Shown here piece by piece: positions 12,424 through 23,807 of a stretch of 64,000 bases of DNA (the stretch's first letter is position 1; every line of letters starts with the position of its first letter). Origin of the DNA: Hyparrhenia diplandra (Eukaryota; Streptophyta; Magnoliopsida; Poales; Poaceae); the NCBI GenBank assembly GCA_015847255.1, contig JADLZK010004645.1, forward strand, positions 1-64,000. The letters are read 5' to 3'. Position numbers and translations under genes: made by a program. The notes under the pieces were generated by a model that was not told the origin of the DNA, searched no databases, and worked only from the letters and a program-made list of their open reading frames with translations.

Positions 12424-14008
12424 TTATGCAACATGCACCCAGCTACTCCCAGGCGTCTTACTCAAACCCCTTTCTGCCATCATCTTCCTTAAACCCTTAA
12501 CCTTGTCCCATTTCTTTGCTTGTGCATATATGTTACCCAAGAGAATGTAATATCCACTCTCTTCTGGCTCCAGTTCAAAGCATTTGGAAGCAACAACCTC
12601 CCCAAGCTCAATGTTGTTATGCAACCTGCAAGCAAGAAGCAAGGCACCCCAAACACTGGCATGTGGGCGTACAGGTATCTGCATGATCAGCTGGAATGCT
12701 TCTTCCAACTTTCCACAGCGCCCAAGAATGTCTACCATAATAGTGTAGTGCTCCATTGAAGGACTAATCCTATATTTGCTTGACATGGAAGTGAAGCAAG
12801 CGCGAGCTTCTTCCAGTAGCCCTGCGTGACTGTATGCAGACAACAACCCCACAAAGGTCACAGCATTAGGATCAATCCTCGCTCTGGACATCTCATTGAA
12901 CAAGCCAACAGCTTCATTTAACTTGCCATGCATTCCACAGCCCACTATCATTGCACTGTAAGACACCACATCCCTTTTTTCTCAAGCCTCTGAATAATTC
13001 AAAAGCCCTATCCATTTGCCCACTCTTGGTGTACAAATCAACCAGAGCAGTACGCAGGTGATCATCCAGATCAACCCCCACAGACCCCATGAAACTCTCA
13101 ACCCACAAGCCGAACCTCAAGTCCCCAGCTGTGAACATGCCGAGATGACAGAGGAGAAAGTCTTCTCATTGGGTACCACCCAAATATGTGGCTTCAACAT
13201 CCTGTTAAAGATGCCGAGTGCCTCTCTTGCACATCCATTCTGTGCATAGCATGAGATCATCGCATTCCATGCATAAAGGTCCTTGTTATCCATCCTATCA
13301 AACAGGTTAGCAGCAGCTTGACGTCACCGCCTTGGCGTACCCTGAGATCATCGTGATCCAGGAAACATTGTTCCTGATGGGCATCCGCTCAAACAGCTCC
13401 TGTGCTTGGGCTACGTGGCCTTGTGCCATGAACCCAGACACGAGGGCGTTCCAGGACGCGGCGTTTGTCTCAGGCATTCGGTCGAACAGTTCGATGGCCT
13501 CTCGTCGAGGTGGCCGGCCTTGGCGAGTCCAGCGACCATGGAGTTCCACGACACAACGTCCCGCGCGGGCATTGCCTCAAACATGGCGCGCGCGGCGGTG
13601 ATATCGCCCGCGCGTAGGAGGGAAGCGAGGAGCGAATTGGACGAGACGAGGCGGGAGTGGCGATGCAGCGGCGGGGGCGCGTCATCGAGCAGGCCGCGGG
13701 CGTGGTCGTGGCTCGGGGCAGGAGGCGGAGTAGAGGTGAGAGAGCGCGGCGTGCGGGTAGGGGGTGGGAGAGGAGGCCGAGGCGGAGGAGGTGCGCGTGG
13801 AGGGAGGCCGCCGCGGGGAGAGCGGCGTGCTCGGGGAGGCGGTGCACAGACTTGAGGACGGCGGCGAGGGCGAAGGGGCAAGGGCGGGACGAGCGTAGGG
13901 ACGCGAGGTACAGAGCGATGGCGCGGCGGGGCCGGCTTGGTCTGCCGCCGCGCGGATGGCGATCGTCCACGGCGAGTTGAAGCCGCCGGCAGCGGGCGGG
14001 GCGCGCAT
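12424..14008 (-). CDS. PLS-class PPR protein with E-type tail, frame broken
   Basis: This is a pentatricopeptide repeat protein, probably imported into mitochondria or chloroplasts to act on specific transcripts. It reads as a single exon of about 528 codons, from MRAPPAAGGFNS at 14008 to the stop at 12424. Clear repeats include DVVSWNSMVAGLAKAGHLDE, ASWNALVSGFMAQGHVAQAQ, NNVSWITMISGYAK, LRTALVDLYTKSGQMDRA and MIVGCGMHGKLNEA. The tail (MEHYTIMVDILGRCGKLEEA through PGSSWVHVA) is the E/E+ region, with no DYW domain. At least eight one-base shifts split it, several in G, C or A runs (for example near 12975, 13128, 13318 and 13505). Repeat spacing and residues remain good. It is either a working gene with sequence errors or a very young pseudogene. 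Confidence 0.8.
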
Positions 14009-14507
14009 GGCCGCGTGCCCCGAGTCCTCCCGGGACTGCCACCCCTCGCTGGCGGCACGAGTTCTTATTGACTCAGCGCTACAGAAGTGAGAGGGAGGAG
14101 GAGGCACAGGACGCCGCCTTTCTCCCCTGCCGTTGCCGGCAAGAAGGGAGATGGCCGGCCTGGGGCCAGCGGGTGCGCGTCCTGCGGCGACCGGAGCCAC
14201 AGCCAGGGCCCGGGTGGAGGCGGGCGGAGAGATGGCCGCAAGCGGCCGAGTTGGCCAAGGCACAGACGGGCTGGTATGGCTGCGCAGCGGTGGCACGACG
14301 AGGCCAGCGCCTGGTGGTGCGGACTGCGGACGCGAGCGTGGCCACGGCATGCGGAGAAGAACAGAGAGAAAGGGGAAGAAGCGCATGTTTGTAAGCCCAT
14401 GTTTGTATAAAGCAGTATCTAATCTAAAATTTAATTATTTCTAAAAACAATCCAAAGTTTAATTCGCACAAAAAATTAATCTAAAGTTTAACCCAATATT
14501 CACAAAC
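14009..14507. other. GC-rich stretch upstream of the PPR gene
   Basis: This stretch is GC-rich to about 14390 and AT-rich after that, and probably holds the PPR promoter and 5' UTR. The overlapping open frames on both strands are compositional. Confidence 0.45.
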
Positions 14508-14744
14508 TAGTTACGAATTGCAGAATAGCACAGCGTCTGCAGACATATGAACTGACTAATGACAAATTCAAACAGATGGACAGAACAGAACTGCAGTGTT
14601 TCATCTCTGGTTTTCAGAAGCATCAGGGAGGAAATGGAAGCCGTTTTTTTAACTGGGTTGCGATAGCTGCCATCTTCTTGCCTTCCCTCGTAAAAGTTTC
14701 TCCTTCTGTTCATCATTGTCCATGCTGGCAGTGGATGGACTACG
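14508..14744 (-). other. 3' UTR of the 423-residue gene, duplicated downstream
   Basis: This follows the stop codon at 14745 on the minus strand and is the better preserved partner of the copy at 11295-11735. Shared blocks include TCATCTCTGGTTTTCAGA and GTCTGCAGACATATGAAC. Confidence 0.6.
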
Positions 14745-16867
14745 CTAAGATGTGTCATCAGGCTGAAAAAACACAGGAAAAATAGCAGAGCAATAATGAG
14801 ATTGTAACCGTAATAACCCAACGAAAAAATTGAGAGAGAAATGTAGCACAATATATGTACGTTATGAACTGTTTGACTTCTTTGTCTAATCATTGAATTA
14901 ATTGTCAAAAAAATCATTGAATTAGGAATGGTGCATTACAACCTGCCAACTTGTGCTGGTTATTGCTACTACCTTGTTTTTGGTTGAATGGTTTTCCTTG
15001 CTTAACTCATCAGAGCCATCGACGTGCACTTCAGCGCTTTCACACCTAGAGAGAGTACATAGAAGAAATAATACTAATATATATGCTTCTCATTCATCAC
15101 AGGATTATAAATTAACAATCAGTACATATATACACCATACCAGCCGGCAGGCATGTCTATTGCATCTGGATCAACATAGTCCCAATAGCAGAAGCCCTCA
15201 GTTGTAGCTCTCTTAAGCACGTATGCATCCATATCATGAGACAACATATCTAAGGCCAGCGAGCGGATTCTTGTAGTCAAGGTGTGCTCTCCAAATAAGA
15301 GATTATCTCCCCTCCTCTTCTCACACAGCTGTTCAGCTTCCTTTGTGGTTCCCTTCAAATTTTTGTTTGCAATTTTTGCAAGTCAAGTTACCCCTCAAAC
15401 AGTAAATACTAGTAGTATACAACAAATGAAACCTGTCACTTCTGATCTGGCACTAAGCCATCAACACTTACCAACAGGACAGCGCAGGTAGCAACAGAAG
15501 CAGAGGACGGATGTGCACTCCAATACTTTTTAATGAGACAAAACACCTCATAACGAATGTGATGGCTCACATCACAGTAATCAGCAAGCGACCTCTTCCT
15601 TATCCCCTTCCTCATCGACACAAGGCTCAACTCAGCTTCCTTGATGATACAATTGATGCAATCTAGCTGCAAGTGGAGTAAACAGATAAATAAAGTGCAT
15701 TTTTTTACAAGAATAAATAAAGTGCATTGAATCTAAACTGATGCGAAGCTGTTTCTACACGTACAATAACAGGAGGTATGATTCGCTTCATTTTTGGCAG
15801 CACAAGCTTTATGACTTGCTTCTGAATCGCGGTGCTCAGCTTGATCTGAAGAGAGGCGTCATCTAACCCCTGCTTCTTCCATTCAGATACCAGTTCTTCC
15901 TCCTTTTCGCAACACTAATTGGAAAGTAAGCAAAGTAAGATAAAAATAAATCAATTCACTGTAAGAACCAATGAATATTAAGCTAGTAATTGGCAGGCAG
16001 TGGAGTAGGAGTTACCGAATGGACGAGAATAGTAGCCAAGTTTTTTATTGTTTTGCGGGTGAGGATAGTAGCCAAGTTGCCATTGACATGAGCAGAATCG
16101 GCATGCTGTTGCCCACTGGTGGCATCAGACTGCGTAGAACTGGCAACCTTCTCGCGACCCTTGGGAAGCAAGCAAACAACGGAACAGTTTACAATTGCTG
16201 ATAATTCCTGGCGAAGCAATCAGGAAATACAAGCCTAACCTAACATGGAAACCTGGAAAAATTAAGCTAGTAGCTAGGCGGAAATGGAGTTACCAGGCAG
16301 ACTTGAGAAACAAGGGACAACATAGGTTGCGGTTGAGCGAGGGTCGCTTTGGCATTTCGCCGGTAGTATTCTTCAAGGTACCTCAAATTGTAGACAGGAA
16401 AGAAACGTTCCCATCCCCATATTCTCTCAAAAAGATCTGGATTGGCAAAACATTACGGGGATATGATTGATCAATTCAGTTAACCGAAACATCAAAATTG
16501 ACGAAGTAGTGAGAGAGGCCAGGGGCATACCTCGGTGTTTGACAATCTCCGGCGGTGGCATCTGATAGAACAAGCCGATTTCTTCCTTGGCCTCCTCCAA
16601 TAACTCAACACATGTGGTGAGGTGGTTTCTGATCGCGGCGAAGTCATAAGCGGCCTCCTTGGTTCGAAGCTCCATCCGATGCAAAACGCCTCTCTTGGGA
16701 CGATCAGCGCCGTCGGAGAAGATTGAGCCGGAACTGCGCCAGGAGAGGACGCTCTGCAGGCCTGGAGTCTCCACCCCTATCACGCTCCTGGACTCTGTGC
16801 TTGCGGTTGCGATGGCGGTGACGGCGCCGGAGAGGACTGCTGGATCGAATCTCCCGCTCGACGACAT
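14745..16867 (-). CDS. Uncharacterised 423-residue protein, eight exons, intact
   Basis: I do not recognise this protein. Eight exons join in phase without any break: 16867-16531, 16436-16294, 16159-16016, 15914-15765, 15666-15472, 15352-15141, 15045-14973 and 14762-14745. It starts MSSSGRFDPAVLSGAVTA and ends KNKPDDTS. Residues about 65-100 look helical (MELRTKEAAYDFAAIRNHLT, then CVELLEEAKEEIG). A Trp- and Tyr-rich block follows (FERIWGWERFFPVYNLRYLE). A polar Ser/Gln stretch, a charged helical part (CCEKEEELVSEWKKQ) and a late block FCYWDYVDPDAIDMP come next. I see no signal peptide or membrane segment. The clean frame over 1272 coding bases, with eight correct splice pairs, says it is an expressed gene. 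Its last exon is duplicated near 11.5 kb. Confidence 0.8.
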
Positions 16868-17778
16868 TGTGCATGCGGTACTCTCCCCTCTCCGCTCCGG
16901 CGCTCCGAGGCGGCGCTATAGACTTCAGGACGAAATGGCGCGACTCGTGAGATCGAGCGCAATCTGTCAGCATGCAGGCGACGCGGTCGAAAAACGGTTG
17001 TTGCCAAGACTCTTCACTGGCTTTCAAATTTCAAGATCTTTTTTAAATCAAAAAAAAAAACACAGATAGAGATCTTAATTTTCGCATGCGTTCCTAATTT
17101 TCTTTAAAGTCCAAATTTTCCCTCACATTATTGAACAGTCCCATTCGTCAAAATGGCGCCATCTTAATAAAGACACTCAAAGAGAATATACATAATTAGT
17201 TGCATTAGTTGTTCCACATATATGGTTTGGCGACTAAATAAAAAATATGAATGGATTTAGTATTGATCAAAAGAAGTGGATTTCAAATGAAGGCTTATTG
17301 TTGGTAGAAGCAAAGGCATGACAAGAAAGCGACTTTGTTATGCAGCACATTAGCCCGCCTACCGAGCAAAGAAAAGATTACCATAAAGCACACTCTTGCC
17401 GGTAAACTCTTTCAGGGTTGAGATATTTTAACATAAAGCACATTAGCCCGCCTACCGAGCAAAGAAAAGATTACCTCCAGACTATAAACTAAAAGCAACG
17501 CAGAGACATCCAAAAAAGAATTTTAAAGAGTGAAAGAAACATCTCATACATCAATTTCCAGCATAGCTTCCAAAGTCTCTAAACCATACTGCAGCTGTTG
17601 GCAGTAGCCTTGGGGCAAACAAAAATTATGGTAACAATACACAAAAAAGAAAAAACTCGATAAAAACATGTATAATACTTATTCCTTACAATCGGTAAAC
17701 TCCACTGTAAAAACATATGATAAAGTCTTGGAACTTAAGACACTAGAAAGAATATAGGGGGCCTCTAACTAACATTGC
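16868..17778. other. Spacer with a 38-base direct repeat
   Basis: This lies between the start of the 423-residue gene and the 3' end of alpha-COP, both on the minus strand. The part near 17500-17778 is probably alpha-COP 3' UTR. An exact 38-base repeat occurs at 17345-17382 and 17438-17475 (it begins GCACATTAGCCCGCCTACCG). No gene is seen. Confidence 0.6.
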
Positions 17779-20700
17779 TTATCTCGACTGTGTAGAAGAA
17801 CAGAGGAGGCCTGAAGCATCTGCCCCAACCGCAGCAAGCTCACATATGGTACAAAGCTGCCCTTCGATGGAAGGAACAAATCGGGATCCACAGTATGGGC
17901 AGGAAACATCCTTTTGGCCACGATAGATAGGAACATATGTAGCGCCACAGACAACGAATGGATTTCTGAAGTCGTAGTTCAGTTGGTGAGAATCGCTCTT
18001 ATCCTGGCAAGCTTGAAGCACCTGTCGAGCCTTCTTTGCTTGGGCCTCCTGAGGGCTGTTCTCAAGAAGCATCCTTGCAAAGTGTGATGCAGTTGCATAG
18101 TTTTTCTGCTTGAAGCAAAGGGCCATAGCACTAGCAAGCACAAGCCTCATATGAACTCTCTGAAGCTTGCAGTTTGTGAAGTAGGCAGCCAACTCCTGTT
18201 GACGGGTCACATCATCCCTCAATTCCTTTCTCTTGAGTTCCATCCTTAGACCAAGGACATACTCCCTCACTATCTCGATTAATTCCTTCACCTCATCAAC
18301 TTCTCTCCGTGAGTCCACCACAATAACTGGAATGGTATGTAAGATGCTAAGGAACTGTCTCAGTGCTTCCGGGAACTTGCCTTCAGTTGTGGCTTTGTAG
18401 GCAGCCTTGAGTCTGTCCTCCATTTGTGAGAAGCTGAAAACAAGTGCAGGAGGGCCCCTCACATTAGGACTTGCAGACTCATTCCAACCCTTCTCTACTG
18501 CAACTGATATAACAGGAGCGGCGGCAAGTGCACGCAGATATGTATGACTGCCCATGTGCAGATCAAGAAACAAGGGCTTCAGGGGAACGAAGTTCTTGAT
18601 ACCCAACTGGCGGCTAAGCAACCTCATTGCTGTGTCAAAGTTCCCTGCAGCCGCTTGCTCCCCAGCCAGAGAAGATCTCTGAGTCCAAATTTGGCTGACA
18701 GGAATACCTGGTGTAGGAGCAACAAATAAAGCAGAGCGAGCATTGCCAACAGCTTTTGGAGTCTCAGTTTCAGGCGGAAGTTCCAGATCTTCCAGATCCC
18801 AACCACCTTCCTCAGCATCCTCCTCATTTGGTTCACCCTCTTCTACATCAACATCACCACCATTGGCAACCACCTCACTTGCCTCTACAATATCCAAATC
18901 TTCATCACCCCAATCAGCACCAGCAGCTTCATCATCTTCCTCAAGATCTGCCCTTCCAGTAGCATCTAATCCACCTTCGAAAATACCACGCATTACCCTC
19001 AACAATGGCCAATCACCACAGGCTGTGAGAGGTGCAGGTGGGATCAGTAGTGAGTGGGATTTTCCTTCGGGCAGAGAAGGAACATTCTCGCCTAATTCAG
19101 CAGCAATCCTCTCAGCAATGTCTGTGAGCCCATGAGTGACAGCAGTAACATACGCAAGAGGTAGCTGTCCAGCATTCTCAAGATCTCAACACGCTTTTTA
19201 GCATCACCAAGATACAATGCATTGTGAAACTGTCCCATCAAATTGTTATTCTGCCCAGCAATTTTGCACATGAACCCCACCTTGTCCAAGTAACCAGTGA
19301 TAAGATACAGAAAAGCAAGCCTCTCAAAGTTCTTTGTTCGTTGGTAAGCATATTCCACTATACCAACATTTCCCTGCCTCAGGGCCTCAATTCCCAACTT
19401 ATACCAGTGATCCTTGTCATCAATCTCCTTTGCAGAAGCAACTGCAATTTGAATGTTTCCACTCTCAAGAGCTAGGTTAAATCTGGTCTTCTCATCCTTC
19501 ACAAAGTGTAGAGCAACTTCTGGGAAACCTTTCTGTTGTAAATAAGAAATCACAGCCTGCCCACACAGCTGAGAGTTCTTAATCATACTCATAACATGAT
19601 CATAGCGTTTTCGGAGGAGGCGAGCTTGAAAATGTACTCTGAAGCATCAACTGCAATAAGCTTGTTCTTTCCATCACGATCTAAGCAGAAAATGTTGTTC
19701 CCAACAACCCTTGTTATGTAAATAGGAACATCAAGGGTTTTTATGATCCCACTGTCTCCATTGGGAAGACAGTACTTCATATGGTTCAGTGTGGTGTAAA
19801 TGAACACACCATTTTCATCCCAGGCACCACTTTTCACACGGATGGTTTCATGGAGTGTGCACCTATGGACAAGTTTCTTGCTAGCTATAACCACAGCATG
19901 CTTGCTCAGCAGTGCAACAGATTCCATATCGCTGGACCAAACAACATATTTGACAGCAGGCGTCTGGAGCTCACCAAGAACTAATCTTTGCTGAAGATCA
20001 AAGATGGTCACCCGATCTTCAGCTTTGCACAGCAAGTTCCCAGTCCCAGCATAATATATTGCATCAGTCGCAATGGGAAGGGGGCTTTTCTTCACAATTT
20101 CATTCTTAAGATTCTTCACCAAAACTTGATTGCTGCTCTTCTCAAGGACTGCAAACCTGTTGCGCGCTACAAAAACAGCAGAACCACCGGCTCCTTTCTT
20201 TGCCTCTTGCAAGTAATCAGATCTGCCAGCAGAATCCTTGGGAACAATGTACAGTTCATATGAACCCCCATCAGCATCAGAGCAAATCAAGACAGCATTC
20301 TCAGTTGGGCTGTAGGACAGCGTCCTGGGTGACTGGTTCAAGCTGACTGATCCAGGTCTTCTTATTGGAGCCACTTGAACTTCCTTCTGGGCAGAGTATT
20401 CAAAGAACCGTAGAAACCGATCCTTCACATAGAAAACAGTGTCACCACTAACACAGAAGGCTGGGCGTTCCCTCTCTAATTTGAACACAATCATGCCGCT
20501 GTCATGACCAGCAGCAAGAAGGTTCATTTCAGGGTGAGCAGCAAGAATCCAGAAACGATCATGCTCCGTCTAAATGTCTGAATACCAGTTCTCTTTTGTG
20601 GCATCCCAAATGCGAATGCTTTTATCTTCTGAGTTAGACACAATGATGTCTTGCTTCGCATGGAACATAACACAAGACACATTATTCATGTGGCCCCTTA

Positions 20701-22406
20701 AAGTATCAACTTCCCAAGCCTTGGTATCTGTCAATAAAAATATAAATTATTGCATTTCAAATATTTCCTTGTAGAATGTATATAATCTTTTTTCACAAAT
20801 GCTAGGTACTAATTGAGCACCTAAATTGTGTGCTAAACTTCACCTCCAAGAGCCATTTTGCATGCAATATTTCAAATATATGAATCAAAAGTAACAAGCT
20901 ACTAATTGTGGAATATGCCTCTTGTACACCATTAAATGGTCTGATGTTCTGTGAAGGTAAGATTACAGAAAGAGAAAAAAATATCTATGATTAAAATATT
21001 ACTAGGTAACTATCATGTGGAAGCATCACGTCATACATGATACATATATTTGAATATAGTTGTCATTCTGCCACACAAAAACTACAGGCGAAACATGCAA
21101 ATTGCAAAATGAAGACCAGGAAGTAATAAGACTATTACCGTTCATTCTCCATAGCTTCACCTGCCGGTCATCTGCCCCAGAAACAATGAGTGGCAAAGTG
21201 GGGTGGAACGAGGCCCAGTTGACCCCACGGTCATGGCCTTCCAGTACATATTTCACTACAGCATCAACACCTCCAAAAAGATCTGTGTTCATCTGGGTGA
21301 GACGGAGGATGTCATCTGCAGGTGACACGGTCTTCTTCCTCAGAGCTCCAATATCCCAGACACGTACAGTCTGATCAAGTGATGCCGATACAACCAGGTC
21401 TTCTTTGGGATGGAAAGATGCACACATGACATAGTGGTTATGCCCAGTCAGCACAGCCACACAGGTGCGTGACTGCCAGTTCCAGATCCGGATTGTCTGA
21501 TCGTCACTAGCACTTACAATCCATGGGTACTCATGATGGAATTGCACAGTGCGAATGTAGTCAAGGTGCCCATGAAGCGTGAAGAGGCAGCGGTGTGTCT
21601 TGTAATTCCAGACCTTAATCTTATAATCATCACCTGCATCATATCACAGTAACCATGATCTTAGAAGATTATTAAGTTTTACAAGTAACAATGGTAATGT
21701 GCCGAAGGATGTCTTAGTTTCATTTCAATGATTGATAGCTTGATTACAGCATTGGTTTTTGTTTTGGTGCGTGCTAATGAGGATGCCTTTGTGATTTCTG
21801 ACTGAAGGTATTCTACCTCATGTTTCAAAGATCATATAATCTACTGACTACAGCCACAGGTAAAATCAAAGCACTAAGACACTATTAACCATACACAGAT
21901 CATCGTAAGCACAGATGAAGCAAGCATCAGATCCGAGTTCGACCAACCCATCGTACCAAACTATAACATATAATATATCCTTAACCACCGCACTTCCCAT
22001 CAAACGCGATCTCATCAACGAACTTGTAAGCCAGTCTAGTCCGAGCGCCCACGATTACACAATCAACGAATCGCAGAACCATCAAAGTATAACATCCACG
22101 TAACTCGCGGGAACACCACCAATCCGCGCGAGAGAAATGAGCTAAACATGCAAAGCGCGCACCAGACGGGCGAGGCGAGGAAGGATCTAGCAAATTACCT
22201 CCGGAGACGAAGAGCGGCTGGGTGGCGTGGAAGTGGACGCCGCGCACCGGCCCGTCGTGCTCGTCGAAGCGGTCGAGGAGAGTGCCCATGCGGTAGTCCC
22301 ACATCTGGATCACCCCGCTGTGGAGACTCGCCAGGATCCATGGCCGACGCGGGTGGAAACTCAGGCCCTTCACCCGGTTACTCTTCGTCTCGAACTTGGT
22401 CAGCAT
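17779..22406 (-). CDS. alpha-COP: Coatomer subunit alpha (alpha-COP)
   Basis: This is the alpha subunit of the COPI coat, which carries cargo from Golgi back to ER and within the Golgi. Three exons are seen: 22406-22199, 21633-21139 and 20727-17779. The N-terminus (MLTKFETKSNRVKGLSFHPR) opens a WD40 propeller with repeats such as IVSASDDQTIRIWNW, VVSASLDQTVRVWD and IVSGADDRQVKLWRMN, which binds dilysine cargo tails. A second propeller, a solenoid, an acidic linker (about 18780-18990) and the C-terminal domain ending SGLLCSSTQSR follow. Four one-base breaks occur: an extra A near 20590, a lost G near 20567, a lost C near 19620 and a lost C near 19175. Correcting them gives exactly 1218 codons, the expected size, so they look like sequence errors. 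Confidence 0.95.
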
Positions 22407-23807
22407 CCTCCCGGCCCGGCGTGCCCGGCCACGGCGGCGGCTAAGCCGAGCTCCCCCCTAGCTGTAGCTGCGGAGAGGAACGGAGAGGAGGAGGTGGTGG
22501 ATCTGGAGGAGAAGAGGAGGTGATGGATCTGGAGGGGCGAGTCGGGACTCGCGCGCGAGAGGGAGAGAGAGGGAGGAGAATGCAATGGACGACGGGAGAC
22601 GGAGGTGTTTTAGATCTCGGCTCGGCGCAGGGGATCTGATGAGCCTCGGGGTGGGGTGAGGTGGTGGGAGGGGCCATTGACCGTTCGATGCAGGGACATG
22701 ATGATCTGAACCGTTGGAGAGTGTGCGCCCTGGTTGTCAGTGAGGCATTTGCTTTGCCGTAATGACGGATTAAAGTCGTTTGATTTGATTTACACGGCAG
22801 CCTACCTATGTAAAAACCGACCCCCAGCAGATGACGCAGAACAGAAAACCGATCCCCAGCAGATGACGCAGAGCAGACGCGACGCGACTATCCTTCCGCG
22901 GCCCGCCTCCGCATTCCGGTAACGCCGAGGTTCGTCCGATCCGCCTCCGTCCCCTCCCGTATTTATCGCTCCCTCGAGCTCAGTTGGTGCGGGATTGGGT
23001 AGTAATAGGGCGGGGGTTGGTCGCGAGAGAGGGGGCTGATGTGGCCCTGTGTGCAATTTCGACAATTTTGTTGCAGCAGAATCACCTGGGACTCTTGTAA
23101 TGGAGACAGAGGTTTGCTGAGATGCTTGCCGGTTTTCTGTAGCTGGTATTACTATCGCTTATACTTATACAGAATTTTGGGCTGGAGGAAGTACGTTGTA
23201 ACATTTCGAATTTCTGCAATGAAATTCGGGCGACCGTTGGTGGAAAAAAACTGGTATCGATGGAGTGATGTACTGTTTGCTCTTCCAAGAACTGTTGGAG
23301 ATAGAATTTCTTGTGTATTTTGACAGGAGTAATGAAATTGGGTGCCATTTGGACCGTCGGGTTTCTGTAAATTGTTGTCAAAATGTAGTTATGAAATTTT
23401 CTGCAGTGAATCTACATATCGAATTGTCGCAGTCTGGTGGTGATGCTTACTCTGTTTGGGCTCTTCCAGTTGTTTTTAATCTGTGTGGGAGATAGAATCT
23501 GAGACCGACTTGTGTATTTTGACAGGATCGAATTTAAACCTAACTATTGGGTGCCATTTGGTGATTCGGGTTTCTGTATGCCCGTTGTCAAAATGTAGTT
23601 ATGAAATTTTCTGCAGTGATCTATTCTTTTCTAGAATCTGTTGCAGTCTGGTGGTGATGCAGTAACCATCAAGGAATGCAGCAGAGATTTTTTTTTAAAA
23701 AAAAAAGGAATGCAGCTGACAAGCCCACAACTTTCTTATCGTGATGATGTCTAACGTTGTTACTTTTTTTTTCTTGTTCTAGGGTTTCTGGTGCCTATAC
23801 GTTCTGA
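22407..23807. promoter_or_regulatory. Head-to-head promoter region of alpha-COP and GRIK, with GRIK leader intron
   Basis: The two genes diverge from here. A likely 5' UTR intron of GRIK runs from a donor at 22919 (CCG/GTAACG) to an acceptor at 23782 (after TTTTTCTTGTTCTAG). If so, the two transcription starts lie within roughly 500 bases of each other and share one promoter. A tandem repeat of about 31 bases (CCCCAGCAGATGACGCAGA twice) occurs at 22818-22880. Confidence 0.55.
23205..23665. repeat. Tandem duplication in the GRIK leader intron
   Basis: Two units of about 150-200 bases, near 23301-23444 and 23490-23660, share blocks including TTGTGTATTTTGACAGGA, GTTGTCAAAATGTAGTTATG and GCAGTCTGGTGGTGATGC. 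A third, partial unit lies near 23205-23300. Confidence 0.75.

Noticed and set aside
12424..14008. Calling the PPR gene a settled pseudogene
   Set aside because: The breaks sit mostly in homopolymer runs and the same kind of break hits essential genes nearby, so the evidence does not separate error from loss.
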